Positions 1 through 5,851 of a stretch of 5,882 nucleotides of DNA are shown piece after piece; the stretch's first letter is position 1; the number at the start of each line of letters is the position of its first letter. The stretch is taken from the NCBI GenBank assembly GCA_902475285.1, contig CABRZA010000147.1, forward strand, positions 1 through 5,882, in the 5' to 3' direction. The notes beneath the pieces were generated by a model that ran no database searches, was not told where the DNA came from, and was given only the letters and a program-made list of their open reading frames with translations. The translations under genes were made by a program, and so were the position numbers. The stretch is from an uncultured Porphyromonadaceae bacterium. GTDB taxonomy: Bacteria; Bacteroidota; Bacteroidia; Bacteroidales; Muribaculaceae.

Positions 1-529
1 CTGGATTGAACTTGACCGTCACGCCGTAATATCCTGCCATGTCTGCAAGGATTCTTTCAAGGTTTTCTCCTTTGTATACAATGGTTTCGGGCAGCGAAGT
101 TGTTTCAGCCGGAATGGTATCAGTCTGAGCACCATTGGAGTCGGCTATGGCAGTTTGTTTCTGCGGTTCGGTTTGCTCTGTCTGCGCCATTTCTTTATTG
201 GCATTGAAATAATGGGTCACACCGATAGTGGCGGCCACCACAGCGAGGGTGCCGACAAGTGCGGTTACAACCGCTGCGGCGTTGCGCGATGCCATAAAAG
301 ATAGCCAACGGAGGATAAGGGGTCTGCGCTTGGGTTGCTTTGCTTCAAAGCACCGCCATTCATCGTCGATATTTATCTCAGGCACAGGTGCGGAAACATC
401 CGCTACTTTGTGCAGCATATCATATATCTCGCGTGTATCAGGATCGGTAAGCAACTGCTCAACCTCGGCATCGCTATAATTTTCAGGGTGCTCCAAAGCA
501 TCGAGGAGCCGGTCGATATTGTCTTTCAT
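1..529 (-). CDS. Anti-sigma-like membrane protein with DUF4974/STN-like C-terminus, 3' end cut by window edge
   Basis: This gene probably encodes the inner-membrane partner of the ECF sigma factor just upstream, holding it inactive until a signal arrives. I translated it from ATG at 529-527; 176 residues are in the window and the C-terminus is missing. The cytoplasmic part (about residues 1-80) is acidic at first (MKDNIDRLLDALEHPENY) and becomes basic before the membrane. One hydrophobic helix follows at about residues 83-108. A Gln/Thr-rich linker (about 113-147) leads to VYKGENLERILADMAGYYGV (151-170), which resembles the start of the DUF4974/STN-like domain at the end of Bacteroidetes FecR-type anti-sigma factors. 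The usual FecR sensor domain between membrane helix and DUF4974 appears to be absent. The start overlaps the sigma-factor stop (ATGA), suggesting translational coupling. Family assignment is from memory of the architecture; the signal is unknown. Confidence 0.82.
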   Translation of the reverse strand, partial: MKDNIDRLLDALEHPENYSDAEVEQLLTDPDTREIYDMLHKVADVSAPVPEINIDDEWRCFEAKQPKRRPLILRWLSFMASRNAAAVVTALVGTLAVVAATIGVTHYFNANKEMAQTEQTEPQKQTAIADSNGAQTDTIPAETTSLPETIVYKGENLERILADMAGYYGVTVKFNP

Positions 530-1008
530 TTGCGGTTGAAAATTTTACGTAAGACATCCATTGCATGACGCAAATGCTTATAGACAGCCACCTCGCTGAT
601 ACCTAATTGTCCGGCGATTTCGCCGTAAGACATAAGCTCGTTGAAGCGCATTTTCACCACTCGTCTGTCTTGCATGGTCAGCGATTGATCTATCAGCTCG
701 TTCAACCGCGCCACATCCTCCGGGTCTGGCCATTCGTCATCTTCAATCTCATCGAGATCGAGAGCGTAGAGATTGTTGAACCGCTCGTGTATCGACAGGC
801 TGCGGAGATGCTTCATACACGCATAACGTACACCGGTAAGCAGGTAGGCGGGAGTGACGGTTGACAGATTTTCCGATAGCACCGACTCGAAGACATCGTG
901 CACAATGTCTCTCGCAGTATCCGCGTCATGCAACAGGCGTATCGCCAGTGTCAGCATGGCCGGATAGTTGCTTCGGAAAAGCTTTTCTATGTCGCTATTT
1001 GTCGTCAT
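526..1008 (-). CDS. ECF-type RNA polymerase sigma-70 factor
   Basis: A 160-residue sigma factor that would direct RNA polymerase to a small set of promoters under control of the membrane protein encoded next. Region sigma-2 covers about residues 7-75, with the core-binding motif DTARDIVHDVFESVL at 30-44 and the probable -10 recognition stretch YLLTGVRYACMKHLR at 55-69. Region sigma-4 covers about 105-155, with the helix-turn-helix SYGEIAGQLGISEVAVYKHL at 127-146. The two are joined by an acidic linker (DLDEIEDDEWPDPED, 84-98). There is no sigma-1 or sigma-3 region, as expected for ECF factors. I chose ATG at 1008-1006 because the longer reading frame would start at a TTG (1035) inside an inverted repeat and adds nine residues outside the family's usual start. 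No Shine-Dalgarno is visible; the upstream stretch is A/T-rich. It forms a two-gene operon with the anti-sigma gene. Which ECF subgroup it belongs to cannot be told here. Confidence 0.95.
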   Translation of the reverse strand: MTTNSDIEKLFRSNYPAMLTLAIRLLHDADTARDIVHDVFESVLSENLSTVTPAYLLTGVRYACMKHLRSLSIHERFNNLYALDLDEIEDDEWPDPEDVARLNELIDQSLTMQDRRVVKMRFNELMSYGEIAGQLGISEVAVYKHLRHAMDVLRKIFNRK

Positions 1009-1029
1009 ACACTTATTAAAACCACAACC

Positions 1030-1068
1030 TCTCAAAAACCTAACCCTAAAAGTGAAAAATTTTTGAGA
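1030..1068. repeat. 9-bp perfect inverted repeat in the sigma-factor leader
   Basis: TCTCAAAAA at 1030-1038 is the exact reverse complement of TTTTTGAGA at 1060-1068, separated by 21 bases. The inner flank of the right arm is a 10-bp A/T palindrome (AAAAATTTTT, 1055-1064). The repeat ends 21 bases before the sigma-factor ATG. In RNA it could form a weak, A/U-rich hairpin in the 5' leader; in DNA it could be a binding site. It is not followed by a U-tract in the sense direction, so it is not an intrinsic terminator. Confidence 0.5.
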
Positions 1069-1083
1069 AATTTTGAATCAGAC

Positions 1084-1120
1084 TGTAAAGTTACTGAAAA
1101 TGTTTTACAACATATTACAA
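1084..1120 (-). promoter_or_regulatory. Cluster of short symmetric motifs, possible promoter/operator of the sigma operon
   Basis: Three small patterns overlap here, all seen directly. TGTAAA (1084-1089) and TTTACA (1104-1109) are an inverted pair with a 14-base spacer. ATGTT (1100-1104) and AACAT (1109-1113) are an inverted pair with a 4-base loop. TTACAA occurs at 1105-1110 and again at 1115-1120, exactly 10 bases apart, about one helical turn. On the sense (minus) strand the stretch at 1093-1086 reads TAACTTTA, which partly fits the Bacteroidetes -7 element TAnnTTTG, but I find no -33 TTTG at the usual spacing of about 19-21. A promoter must lie between the SNF2 terminator and the sigma gene, so this is the best place for it; the exact elements are uncertain. 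Confidence 0.3.
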
Positions 1121-1154
1121 AAAAGAGGCTGCGCCTATTTTGACACAGCCTCTT
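1119..1154 (-). terminator. Intrinsic terminator of the SNF2-family gene
   Basis: On the minus strand a perfect 9-bp stem (AAGAGGCTG, 1154-1146; CAGCCTCTT, 1131-1123) encloses a 14-base loop and runs into six T residues (1124-1119, the first two within the stem). It starts 27 bases after the TAA stop (1184-1182) of the SNF2 gene. It should separate that gene from the downstream sigma-factor operon. Confidence 0.85.
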
Positions 1155-1181
1155 GTTGTAATAATTCCGATAGTTCCTGAA

Positions 1182-3998
1182 TTATGACAGGATGAAGTTG
1201 ATGTCGTCTTGAGTGAGCTGTTTACCGGCCGGGGAATCGGCGCTGATGAGCTGGTCGAAGAGCTCGCGCTTCTGTTCCTGAAGTTGGAGTATCCGCTCCT
1301 CGATGGTGTCGACGGTGATGAGCGAGAAGGAGTTGACCGTTGCCTTCTGCCCTATGCGGTGCAGACGGTCCACGCCCTGCTCTTCGGCGGCTTTGTTCCA
1401 CCACGGCTCGAAGATATACACAGTGTCGGCGGCGGTGAGGTTGAGGCCCACTCCACCCACTTTGAGTGTCATCAGAAGCACCTTGCACTGCGGCGATGTC
1501 TGGAATTTGTCGACTATTTTCTTGCGTTGGTTGGCCGACACCGACCCCGTCATGGTTTCGTATTCTATGCCGGCTTTCTGCAAGCGCTCTCCCACAAGCT
1601 CTATGCCCGCGATGAAATTGAAGAACACTACCGCCTTGTGGCCGTTGGCAACGCTCTGCTCCAAGGCCTCGATCAAAAGCTCTATCTTGGGCGACGACAC
1701 CGTGCCGTTTGTGGCGCTCTCGGGCACCGATGCCAGACGCCGCAGTTCGTTGAGCGCTTGAAACATTACGAAGCGAGCCTTGTCGATGCCTTCGGTGCTT
1801 ATCATCTCGTCGATGCGCCGCCGGAAATCTAGTCGACGCTCGTTGTAGATTCTCTTCTGCCCTTCGGACATTTCCACATATATAGTCTGGTCTATACGGT
1901 CGGGGAGGTCGTCGAGCACATTCTTTTTCAGGCGTCGCAGCACGAAGGGATAAATTCTCCGGCGGAGGCTGTCGACGGCATCCTTGTCGCCGTTGCGCTG
2001 TATTGGGTAGGTATACGACTCGTTGAAGCTCTCGAAATCGCCGAACATTGTCGGATTGAGAAAGCGGAAGAGAGAGTAGAGTTCCGTCAGATTGTTTTCG
2101 ATAGGTGTGCCGCTTAGGGCAAGCCGGTGTCTGCCGGTGAGCAGGATTATGGCCTGCGTGATTTGCGCCCCAACATTCTTTATGTTTTGCGATTCGTCGA
2201 GGATTATGTATTCGAAATCGAGGCCGCGGAGCTTCTCGATGTCGTTGCGGACTGTGGCGTAGGTCGTAAGGATTATGTTGCACCCCAAGGCCGTGCTTAT
2301 GTCGCGCCCGGGTCCGTAGTAGGTATGCACGCTTATCTGCGGAACAAAACGCCGAAGTTCCTTCTCCCAGTTGAAAAGCAGCGTGCGGGGCATCACTACC
2401 AGAGCGGGCCTATCGCAAGCGGGATATATAGTTGAAAGCACTGCAATGGTCTGTAGCGTTTTGCCAAGGCCCATGTCGTCGGCCAGACAGCCTCCCAGCC
2501 CGTTGTCGTAGAGATACTTTATCCATTTCACGCCCTCGTCCTGATATCGCCGCAGCGTGGCGTTTACCTTGTAGGTTGGCACGGCGTCGTGGGTCAGGTT
2601 GTTGAGTCCGTCTAATAGGCTCCGTGCATGCCTTGCGAAGTCGCCTGTGATTTTCGAGGCTATGAGTTCCTCCACCTCGGGCAGGTCGAAGATGGTGATG
2701 CGTACCTTTCCTGTGGTGTCTTTTTTGTCGAAAATGCGGTGCAGCCGTGCTATATATCGCTCGTCGATTATGGCGCGGTTGCCGTCGCTGAGCTGCACAT
2801 AGTGACGCTGGGCGTACTGTTTGAGGAAGTCCGCAATCGAAAACCGCTCGTCGCCTACCGTGATGTCGGCCGAGCCTTCCAGGAAGTCGATGCCCGACGA
2901 CAGTTTGAGATTGAGCTTCGGTTTTGTGGCCTTGATTTTATATTCCCGCAGTTTGTCGCTGCCTATGAGCTTGAAGCGCTCGAGAACGGTCGGAAGATGC
3001 CTGAGCAGGAAAGGTCCGGCGGTTTCGGCCGGTACGATGAAGAAGTTGTCCTCCCTATAAATATCCTTTGCGTGTTTTTTCGACGGCGCACTGCTCTCTA
3101 TGATTCCGGCGAGCCAATCGGCTTCTGTCCGTATGTCGATGTCCTCAACTCGGCGTATAGTTATCTCATCGCCGTTGCCGGTATGTGCCGACCGCGTGAT
3201 GGCCAGTGTAGCGCTGAGCTCGTCGTTGAGCGAGGCTATCGTTCCGGCCACACGGATATAGAGCGCGAGGTCGGTGCCCACTTTTTCTAGAATGAGTGTC
3301 GGCACCAAGTGCTCTGTATGGCCGGCCATTCGGGCCGGAGTGCCGTCGAGTTCGGGCAGAATATTGTCAACATAGGTCATGAACACCGACAGATAAATGT
3401 CGAGCATCTCAGCCGGTACTGGATTGATGAATTTCGGCACTATGGCGAAATTGTCGCCTACCGACTCTATCTCCACAGTACGATTGCCAGCAAGCATCGT
3501 CGTCTCGCCGATGAATACCGGGTCGGTCACATCTCCGTCGGCAAAGCGGGCCACAAGCCGAGGCTCTATCGTATCTCCGTCGGCGCTGCGGTGAAGCATC
3601 AGCAAAGGGGAAGCCGAATCTTCTACTTTTTCGAGCTTCTCGCCGTTGGGAGCGAGCACATTCTTGCAGTCGGTTATGAGATGGATGAGGTAGGGCGAAC
3701 GGTAGAGCGACACCCGCAGCGTCGTGTTGTCTTTGCGCCACACGTTCTCGAACCCGCGCACTGACCCCGAGGCCCTCCGCATCTCTTTGAGCAGACGTGC
3801 GTCGGCGCCGTTGAGCCCTGCGTCGTCGTCGGGCACAGCCGACTGTACCGTCACCCACGGTTCGCCGTCGTCGTCGACGGTGATGGCAAAGGTGAGGGTG
3901 TCGATGGTGCTTTCGCTGAGATTCTTGCCCACAGGTTTAAGCGACGATATGAAGCCCAAGCTGCGGGCGAAATCGCTGTCGGAGGTCGGAGTTGGCAT
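1182..3998 (-). CDS. SNF2-family DNA-dependent ATPase (DEAD/DEAH-like superfamily 2 helicase), 938 aa
   Basis: A full-length Swi2/Snf2-type motor, expected to translocate on double-stranded DNA using ATP and to remodel protein-DNA complexes such as stalled RNA polymerase. All core motifs are present: Q-like LRRYQDEGVKW (482-492), Walker A in LADDMGLGKT (505-514), motif Ia VVMPRTLLFNWEKE (534-547), Walker B/motif II DESQ (601-604), motif III LALSGTPIENNL (626-637), motif V LKVGGVGLNLTAAD (845-858) and motif VI DRLHRIGQ (877-884). The N-terminal 470 or so residues match no domain I can name surely; residues about 318-425, with YVQLSDGNRAIIDERY (400-415), recall the accessory region before the motor in bacterial SNF2 proteins. 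There is no Cys/His set for a SWIM zinc finger. The ATG at 3998 has no Shine-Dalgarno and no nearby alternative ATG; the next in-frame Met is residue 73. It is a single-gene unit between two terminators. A RapA-like housekeeping role is possible but not shown. Confidence 0.95.
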   Translation of the reverse strand: MPTPTSDSDFARSLGFISSLKPVGKNLSESTIDTLTFAITVDDDGEPWVTVQSAVPDDDAGLNGADARLLKEMRRASGSVRGFENVWRKDNTTLRVSLYRSPYLIHLITDCKNVLAPNGEKLEKVEDSASPLLMLHRSADGDTIEPRLVARFADGDVTDPVFIGETTMLAGNRTVEIESVGDNFAIVPKFINPVPAEMLDIYLSVFMTYVDNILPELDGTPARMAGHTEHLVPTLILEKVGTDLALYIRVAGTIASLNDELSATLAITRSAHTGNGDEITIRRVEDIDIRTEADWLAGIIESSAPSKKHAKDIYREDNFFIVPAETAGPFLLRHLPTVLERFKLIGSDKLREYKIKATKPKLNLKLSSGIDFLEGSADITVGDERFSIADFLKQYAQRHYVQLSDGNRAIIDERYIARLHRIFDKKDTTGKVRITIFDLPEVEELIASKITGDFARHARSLLDGLNNLTHDAVPTYKVNATLRRYQDEGVKWIKYLYDNGLGGCLADDMGLGKTLQTIAVLSTIYPACDRPALVVMPRTLLFNWEKELRRFVPQISVHTYYGPGRDISTALGCNIILTTYATVRNDIEKLRGLDFEYIILDESQNIKNVGAQITQAIILLTGRHRLALSGTPIENNLTELYSLFRFLNPTMFGDFESFNESYTYPIQRNGDKDAVDSLRRRIYPFVLRRLKKNVLDDLPDRIDQTIYVEMSEGQKRIYNERRLDFRRRIDEMISTEGIDKARFVMFQALNELRRLASVPESATNGTVSSPKIELLIEALEQSVANGHKAVVFFNFIAGIELVGERLQKAGIEYETMTGSVSANQRKKIVDKFQTSPQCKVLLMTLKVGGVGLNLTAADTVYIFEPWWNKAAEEQGVDRLHRIGQKATVNSFSLITVDTIEERILQLQEQKRELFDQLISADSPAGKQLTQDDINFILS

Positions 3999-4019
3999 AG
4001 GGGAGGGTAATTTGAAATG

Positions 4020-4050
4020 AAAAACGCCCCGGAGGATGGCTTCGGGGCGC
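4020..4050 (-). terminator. Intrinsic terminator after the rubrerythrin gene
   Basis: On the minus strand CGCCCCG (4049-4043) pairs with CGGGGCG (4031-4025). Three more pairs (A-U, a G-U wobble and G-C) can extend the stem to 10 bp around a 5-base loop. Five T residues follow at 4024-4020. It starts 23 bases after the rubrerythrin TAA (4075-4073) and should end the serine palmitoyltransferase-rubrerythrin transcript. Confidence 0.88.
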
Positions 4051-4072
4051 TGATAATTTTTGGCGTGGAGGA

Positions 4073-4624
4073 TTACTTGCCGAAGTAGCGGTTGAAGAGA
4101 CCCTGGAAGCCCTGGCCGTGACGGGCTTCGTCCTTGGCCATTTCGTGTACGGTATCGTGGATGGCGTCGAGACCGAGCTCTTTGGCGCGGCGGGCGATGC
4201 GCATCTTGTCTTCGTTGGCCCCGGCTTCGGCTGCCATACGCTTCTCAAGGTTAGTGCGGGTATCCCATACACACTCGCCGAGAAGTTCGGCGAAACGTGC
4301 TGCGTGCTCGGCCTCCTCGAAGGCGTAGCGCTTGAAGGCCTCGGCGATTTCGGGGTAACCCTCGCGGTCGGCCTGACGGCTCATGGCAAGGTACATGCCT
4401 ACTTCGCCGCATTCGCCGTTGAAGTGGGCGGTGAGGTCTTGGATCATTTCGTCGTCGCAGCCCTTGGCTACTCCGAGTTCATGCTCAGTGACAAACTGGA
4501 GAGCTGCCGTAGTGTCGAGTTCCTTGAACTTGTCGCGGGGAGCGCCGCAGATGGGGCACTTCTCGGGTGCTTCTTCACCTTCGTGAACGTAGCCGCACAC
4601 TGTGCAGATGAATTTCTTCTTCAT
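4073..4624 (-). CDS. Reverse rubrerythrin (N-terminal rubredoxin-like domain, C-terminal ferritin-like di-iron domain)
   Basis: A 183-residue cytoplasmic non-haem iron protein; family members reduce hydrogen peroxide to water with electrons from NAD(P)H through a redox partner. The rubredoxin-like Fe(Cys)4 site is at the N-terminus: C7-x2-C10 and C23-x2-C26. The ferritin-like bundle follows (about 60-183), with likely iron ligands E71 in NGECGEVGMYLAM, E104 and H107 in EEAEH (103-107), and E166 and H169 in DEARH (165-169), plus a Glu in the third helix (E133 or E138). Domain order is the reverse of classical rubrerythrin and matches clostridial and Desulfovibrio reverse rubrerythrins. Three further Cys (56, 72, 118) are present. 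The ATG at 4624 follows an A-rich leader without Shine-Dalgarno. It lies 39 bases after the serine palmitoyltransferase stop, with no terminator between, so cotranscription is likely; a terminator follows. Regulation by a peroxide sensor is common in the family but no operator is recognisable here. Confidence 0.95.
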   Translation of the reverse strand: MKKKFICTVCGYVHEGEEAPEKCPICGAPRDKFKELDTTAALQFVTEHELGVAKGCDDEMIQDLTAHFNGECGEVGMYLAMSRQADREGYPEIAEAFKRYAFEEAEHAARFAELLGECVWDTRTNLEKRMAAEAGANEDKMRIARRAKELGLDAIHDTVHEMAKDEARHGQGFQGLFNRYFGK

Positions 4625-4663
4625 TGTTCGAAATTGTTTGTTGTTGTTATATATAGTGCTAGG
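4625..4663 (-). promoter_or_regulatory. AT-rich leader of the rubrerythrin gene
   Basis: The 39-base gap between the two genes has an uninterrupted A/T run (4647-4655, TATATATAA on the minus strand) followed by an AAC-repeat, A-rich stretch up to the ATG. A-rich leaders without Shine-Dalgarno are usual for efficiently translated Bacteroidetes genes. The A/T run could also be the core of an internal promoter giving rubrerythrin its own stress-induced transcript, but neither TAnnTTTG nor a well-spaced upstream element is present, so this is only a candidate. Confidence 0.3.
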
Positions 4664-5851
4664 TCAGGCAATGACTCCGTGTTTACGGAATACTTTCGTG
4701 ATTTTTTCCAGAGCTTCCTCAACCTGTTCGGACGAGTGTGTGGCCATGAGGCTGAATCGGATAAGCGTGTCCTGGGGCGCAACGGCGGGAGATACCACCG
4801 GGTTGACGAAAATGCCTTCTTCGAGCAGGTCGCTGGTGATGGCGAAGGTTTTGAAGTTGTCGCGGATATAGAGCGGGATGATGGGCGTTGACGTGTTGCC
4901 TATCTCGAAGCCGCGGCTGCGGAAACCTTCAAGTGCCTGGCGCGTGAGCTTCCACAAGTTCTCTTGAAGCTCGGGCTCGCTGCTCATGATGTCGATGGCT
5001 TTCAGAGCGGCGGCCGTCGATGCCGGAGTGATGCTTGCGGTGAAGATATAGGAGCGCGAGTGGTGGCGCAGATAGTTGGTGATTTCCTTGTCGGTAGCCA
5101 GGAAACCGCCCAGCGACGCGAACGACTTTGAGAACGTACCCATGATGATGTCCACGTCGTCGGTAACGCCGAAGTGGTTGCACACGCCGCGACCGCCTTC
5201 GCCGAATACGCCTATGGAGTGTGCCTCGTCGATCATGATAGTCGCGTTGTACTGCTTTGCCAGACGCACTATTTCGGGCACGTTGGCCACGTCGCCTTCC
5301 ATCGAGAATACACCGTCGGTAACGATGAGCTTGATCTTGTCGGGTTCGCAGCTGCGGAGCTGTTTCTCGAGCGACTCCATGTCGTTATGCTTGTATTTGA
5401 GGGCTTTGGAGAACGAAAGACGGCGTCCTTCGATTATCGAGGCATGGTCCTGCTCATCCCAAAGTATGTAGTCCTCGCGGCCGGTGAGTGTCGACACTAC
5501 GCCGAGATTCACGCCGAAGCCCGTGGAGTAAATCATCACGTCTTCCTTGCCTATATATTCGGCGATGCGGGCCTCAAGCTGCTTGTGGAGGTCGAGTGTG
5601 CCGTTGAGGAAGGGTGAGCCGGCACAGCCAGTGCCGTATTTGCGGGTGGCTTCGATGGCGGCCTCCTTGATGCGCGGGTCGTTTACAAGGCCCGTATAGC
5701 AGTTGGAGCCGAACATCAGTACTTTCTTGCCGTTGATGATTACAACGGGGTCCTGCTCCGACGATATGGCGCGGAAGTAAGGATATACTCCGGCCGCTTT
5801 TGCCTCTTGCGGGGCTGTGTATTTGGAGAGCTTTGCCTGTAATGGTTTCAT
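4664..5851 (-). CDS. spt: Serine palmitoyltransferase (alpha-oxoamine synthase family, PLP-dependent)
   Basis: Probable first enzyme of sphingolipid synthesis: condenses L-serine with a fatty acyl-CoA to 3-ketosphinganine, releasing CO2. The 395-residue length and the motifs FGSNCYTGL (47-55), CAGSPFLNGTLDLH (76-89) and STGFGVNLG (109-117) fit Bacteroides and Porphyromonas Spt rather than 2-amino-3-ketobutyrate CoA ligase, which has a CFDAN-type motif there. The PLP-site residues are H136 (DHASI), D208 and H211 (DEAH), and K242 (GTFSKS, the Schiff-base lysine). Their spacing equals that of H159, D231, H234 and K265 in Sphingomonas Spt, as I recall the numbering. R365 (DTLIRFSLM) is the likely substrate-carboxylate arginine. 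There is no signal peptide or membrane helix, so it is a soluble homodimer by analogy. The ATG at 5851 fits the family's usual start (MKPLQAKLSKY), though the frame is open to the window edge. No Shine-Dalgarno is seen. It is likely cotranscribed with the rubrerythrin gene. Many databases call this family KBL or 8-amino-7-oxononanoate synthase. Confidence 0.87.
   Translation of the reverse strand: MKPLQAKLSKYTAPQEAKAAGVYPYFRAISSEQDPVVIINGKKVLMFGSNCYTGLVNDPRIKEAAIEATRKYGTGCAGSPFLNGTLDLHKQLEARIAEYIGKEDVMIYSTGFGVNLGVVSTLTGREDYILWDEQDHASIIEGRRLSFSKALKYKHNDMESLEKQLRSCEPDKIKLIVTDGVFSMEGDVANVPEIVRLAKQYNATIMIDEAHSIGVFGEGGRGVCNHFGVTDDVDIIMGTFSKSFASLGGFLATDKEITNYLRHHSRSYIFTASITPASTAAALKAIDIMSSEPELQENLWKLTRQALEGFRSRGFEIGNTSTPIIPLYIRDNFKTFAITSDLLEEGIFVNPVVSPAVAPQDTLIRFSLMATHSSEQVEEALEKITKVFRKHGVIA

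Noticed and set aside
1009..1035. Nine-residue N-terminal extension of the sigma factor from a TTG codon
   Set aside because: The extension lies in the leader inverted repeat, starts at a rare codon and adds residues outside the family's usual start; ATG at 1008 is preferred.
898..1143. 81-codon plus-strand open frame through the sigma leader
   Set aside because: It runs over the regulatory region and into the SNF2 terminator stem, has no recognisable domain and is antisense to the sigma gene.
1222..2283. 353-codon minus-strand open frame in another frame of the SNF2 gene
   Set aside because: Its translation is dominated by Arg, His and Pro, typical of an out-of-frame read, while the SNF2 frame carries all motor motifs without interruption.
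2628..3290. 220-codon plus-strand open frame inside the SNF2 gene
   Set aside because: Antisense shadow of the conserved SNF2 coding sequence with no start signal or domain of its own.
3823..3882. GTC/GTCGTC repeats near the start of the SNF2 gene as a microsatellite
   Set aside because: They only encode short Asp runs (PDDDAG and VDDDGE) within an intact reading frame and are too short to be called a repeat tract.
1182..3998. SNF2 protein as part of a phage-defence system such as DISARM
   Set aside because: No methyltransferase, nuclease or other defence partner is adjacent; neighbours are metabolic and regulatory genes, and the gene stands alone between two terminators.
4118..4891. 257-codon open frame on the plus strand across rubrerythrin and serine palmitoyltransferase
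   Set aside because: It is antisense to two clearly conserved genes and spans their junction; its protein resembles no family and its openness follows from the codon bias of the real genes.
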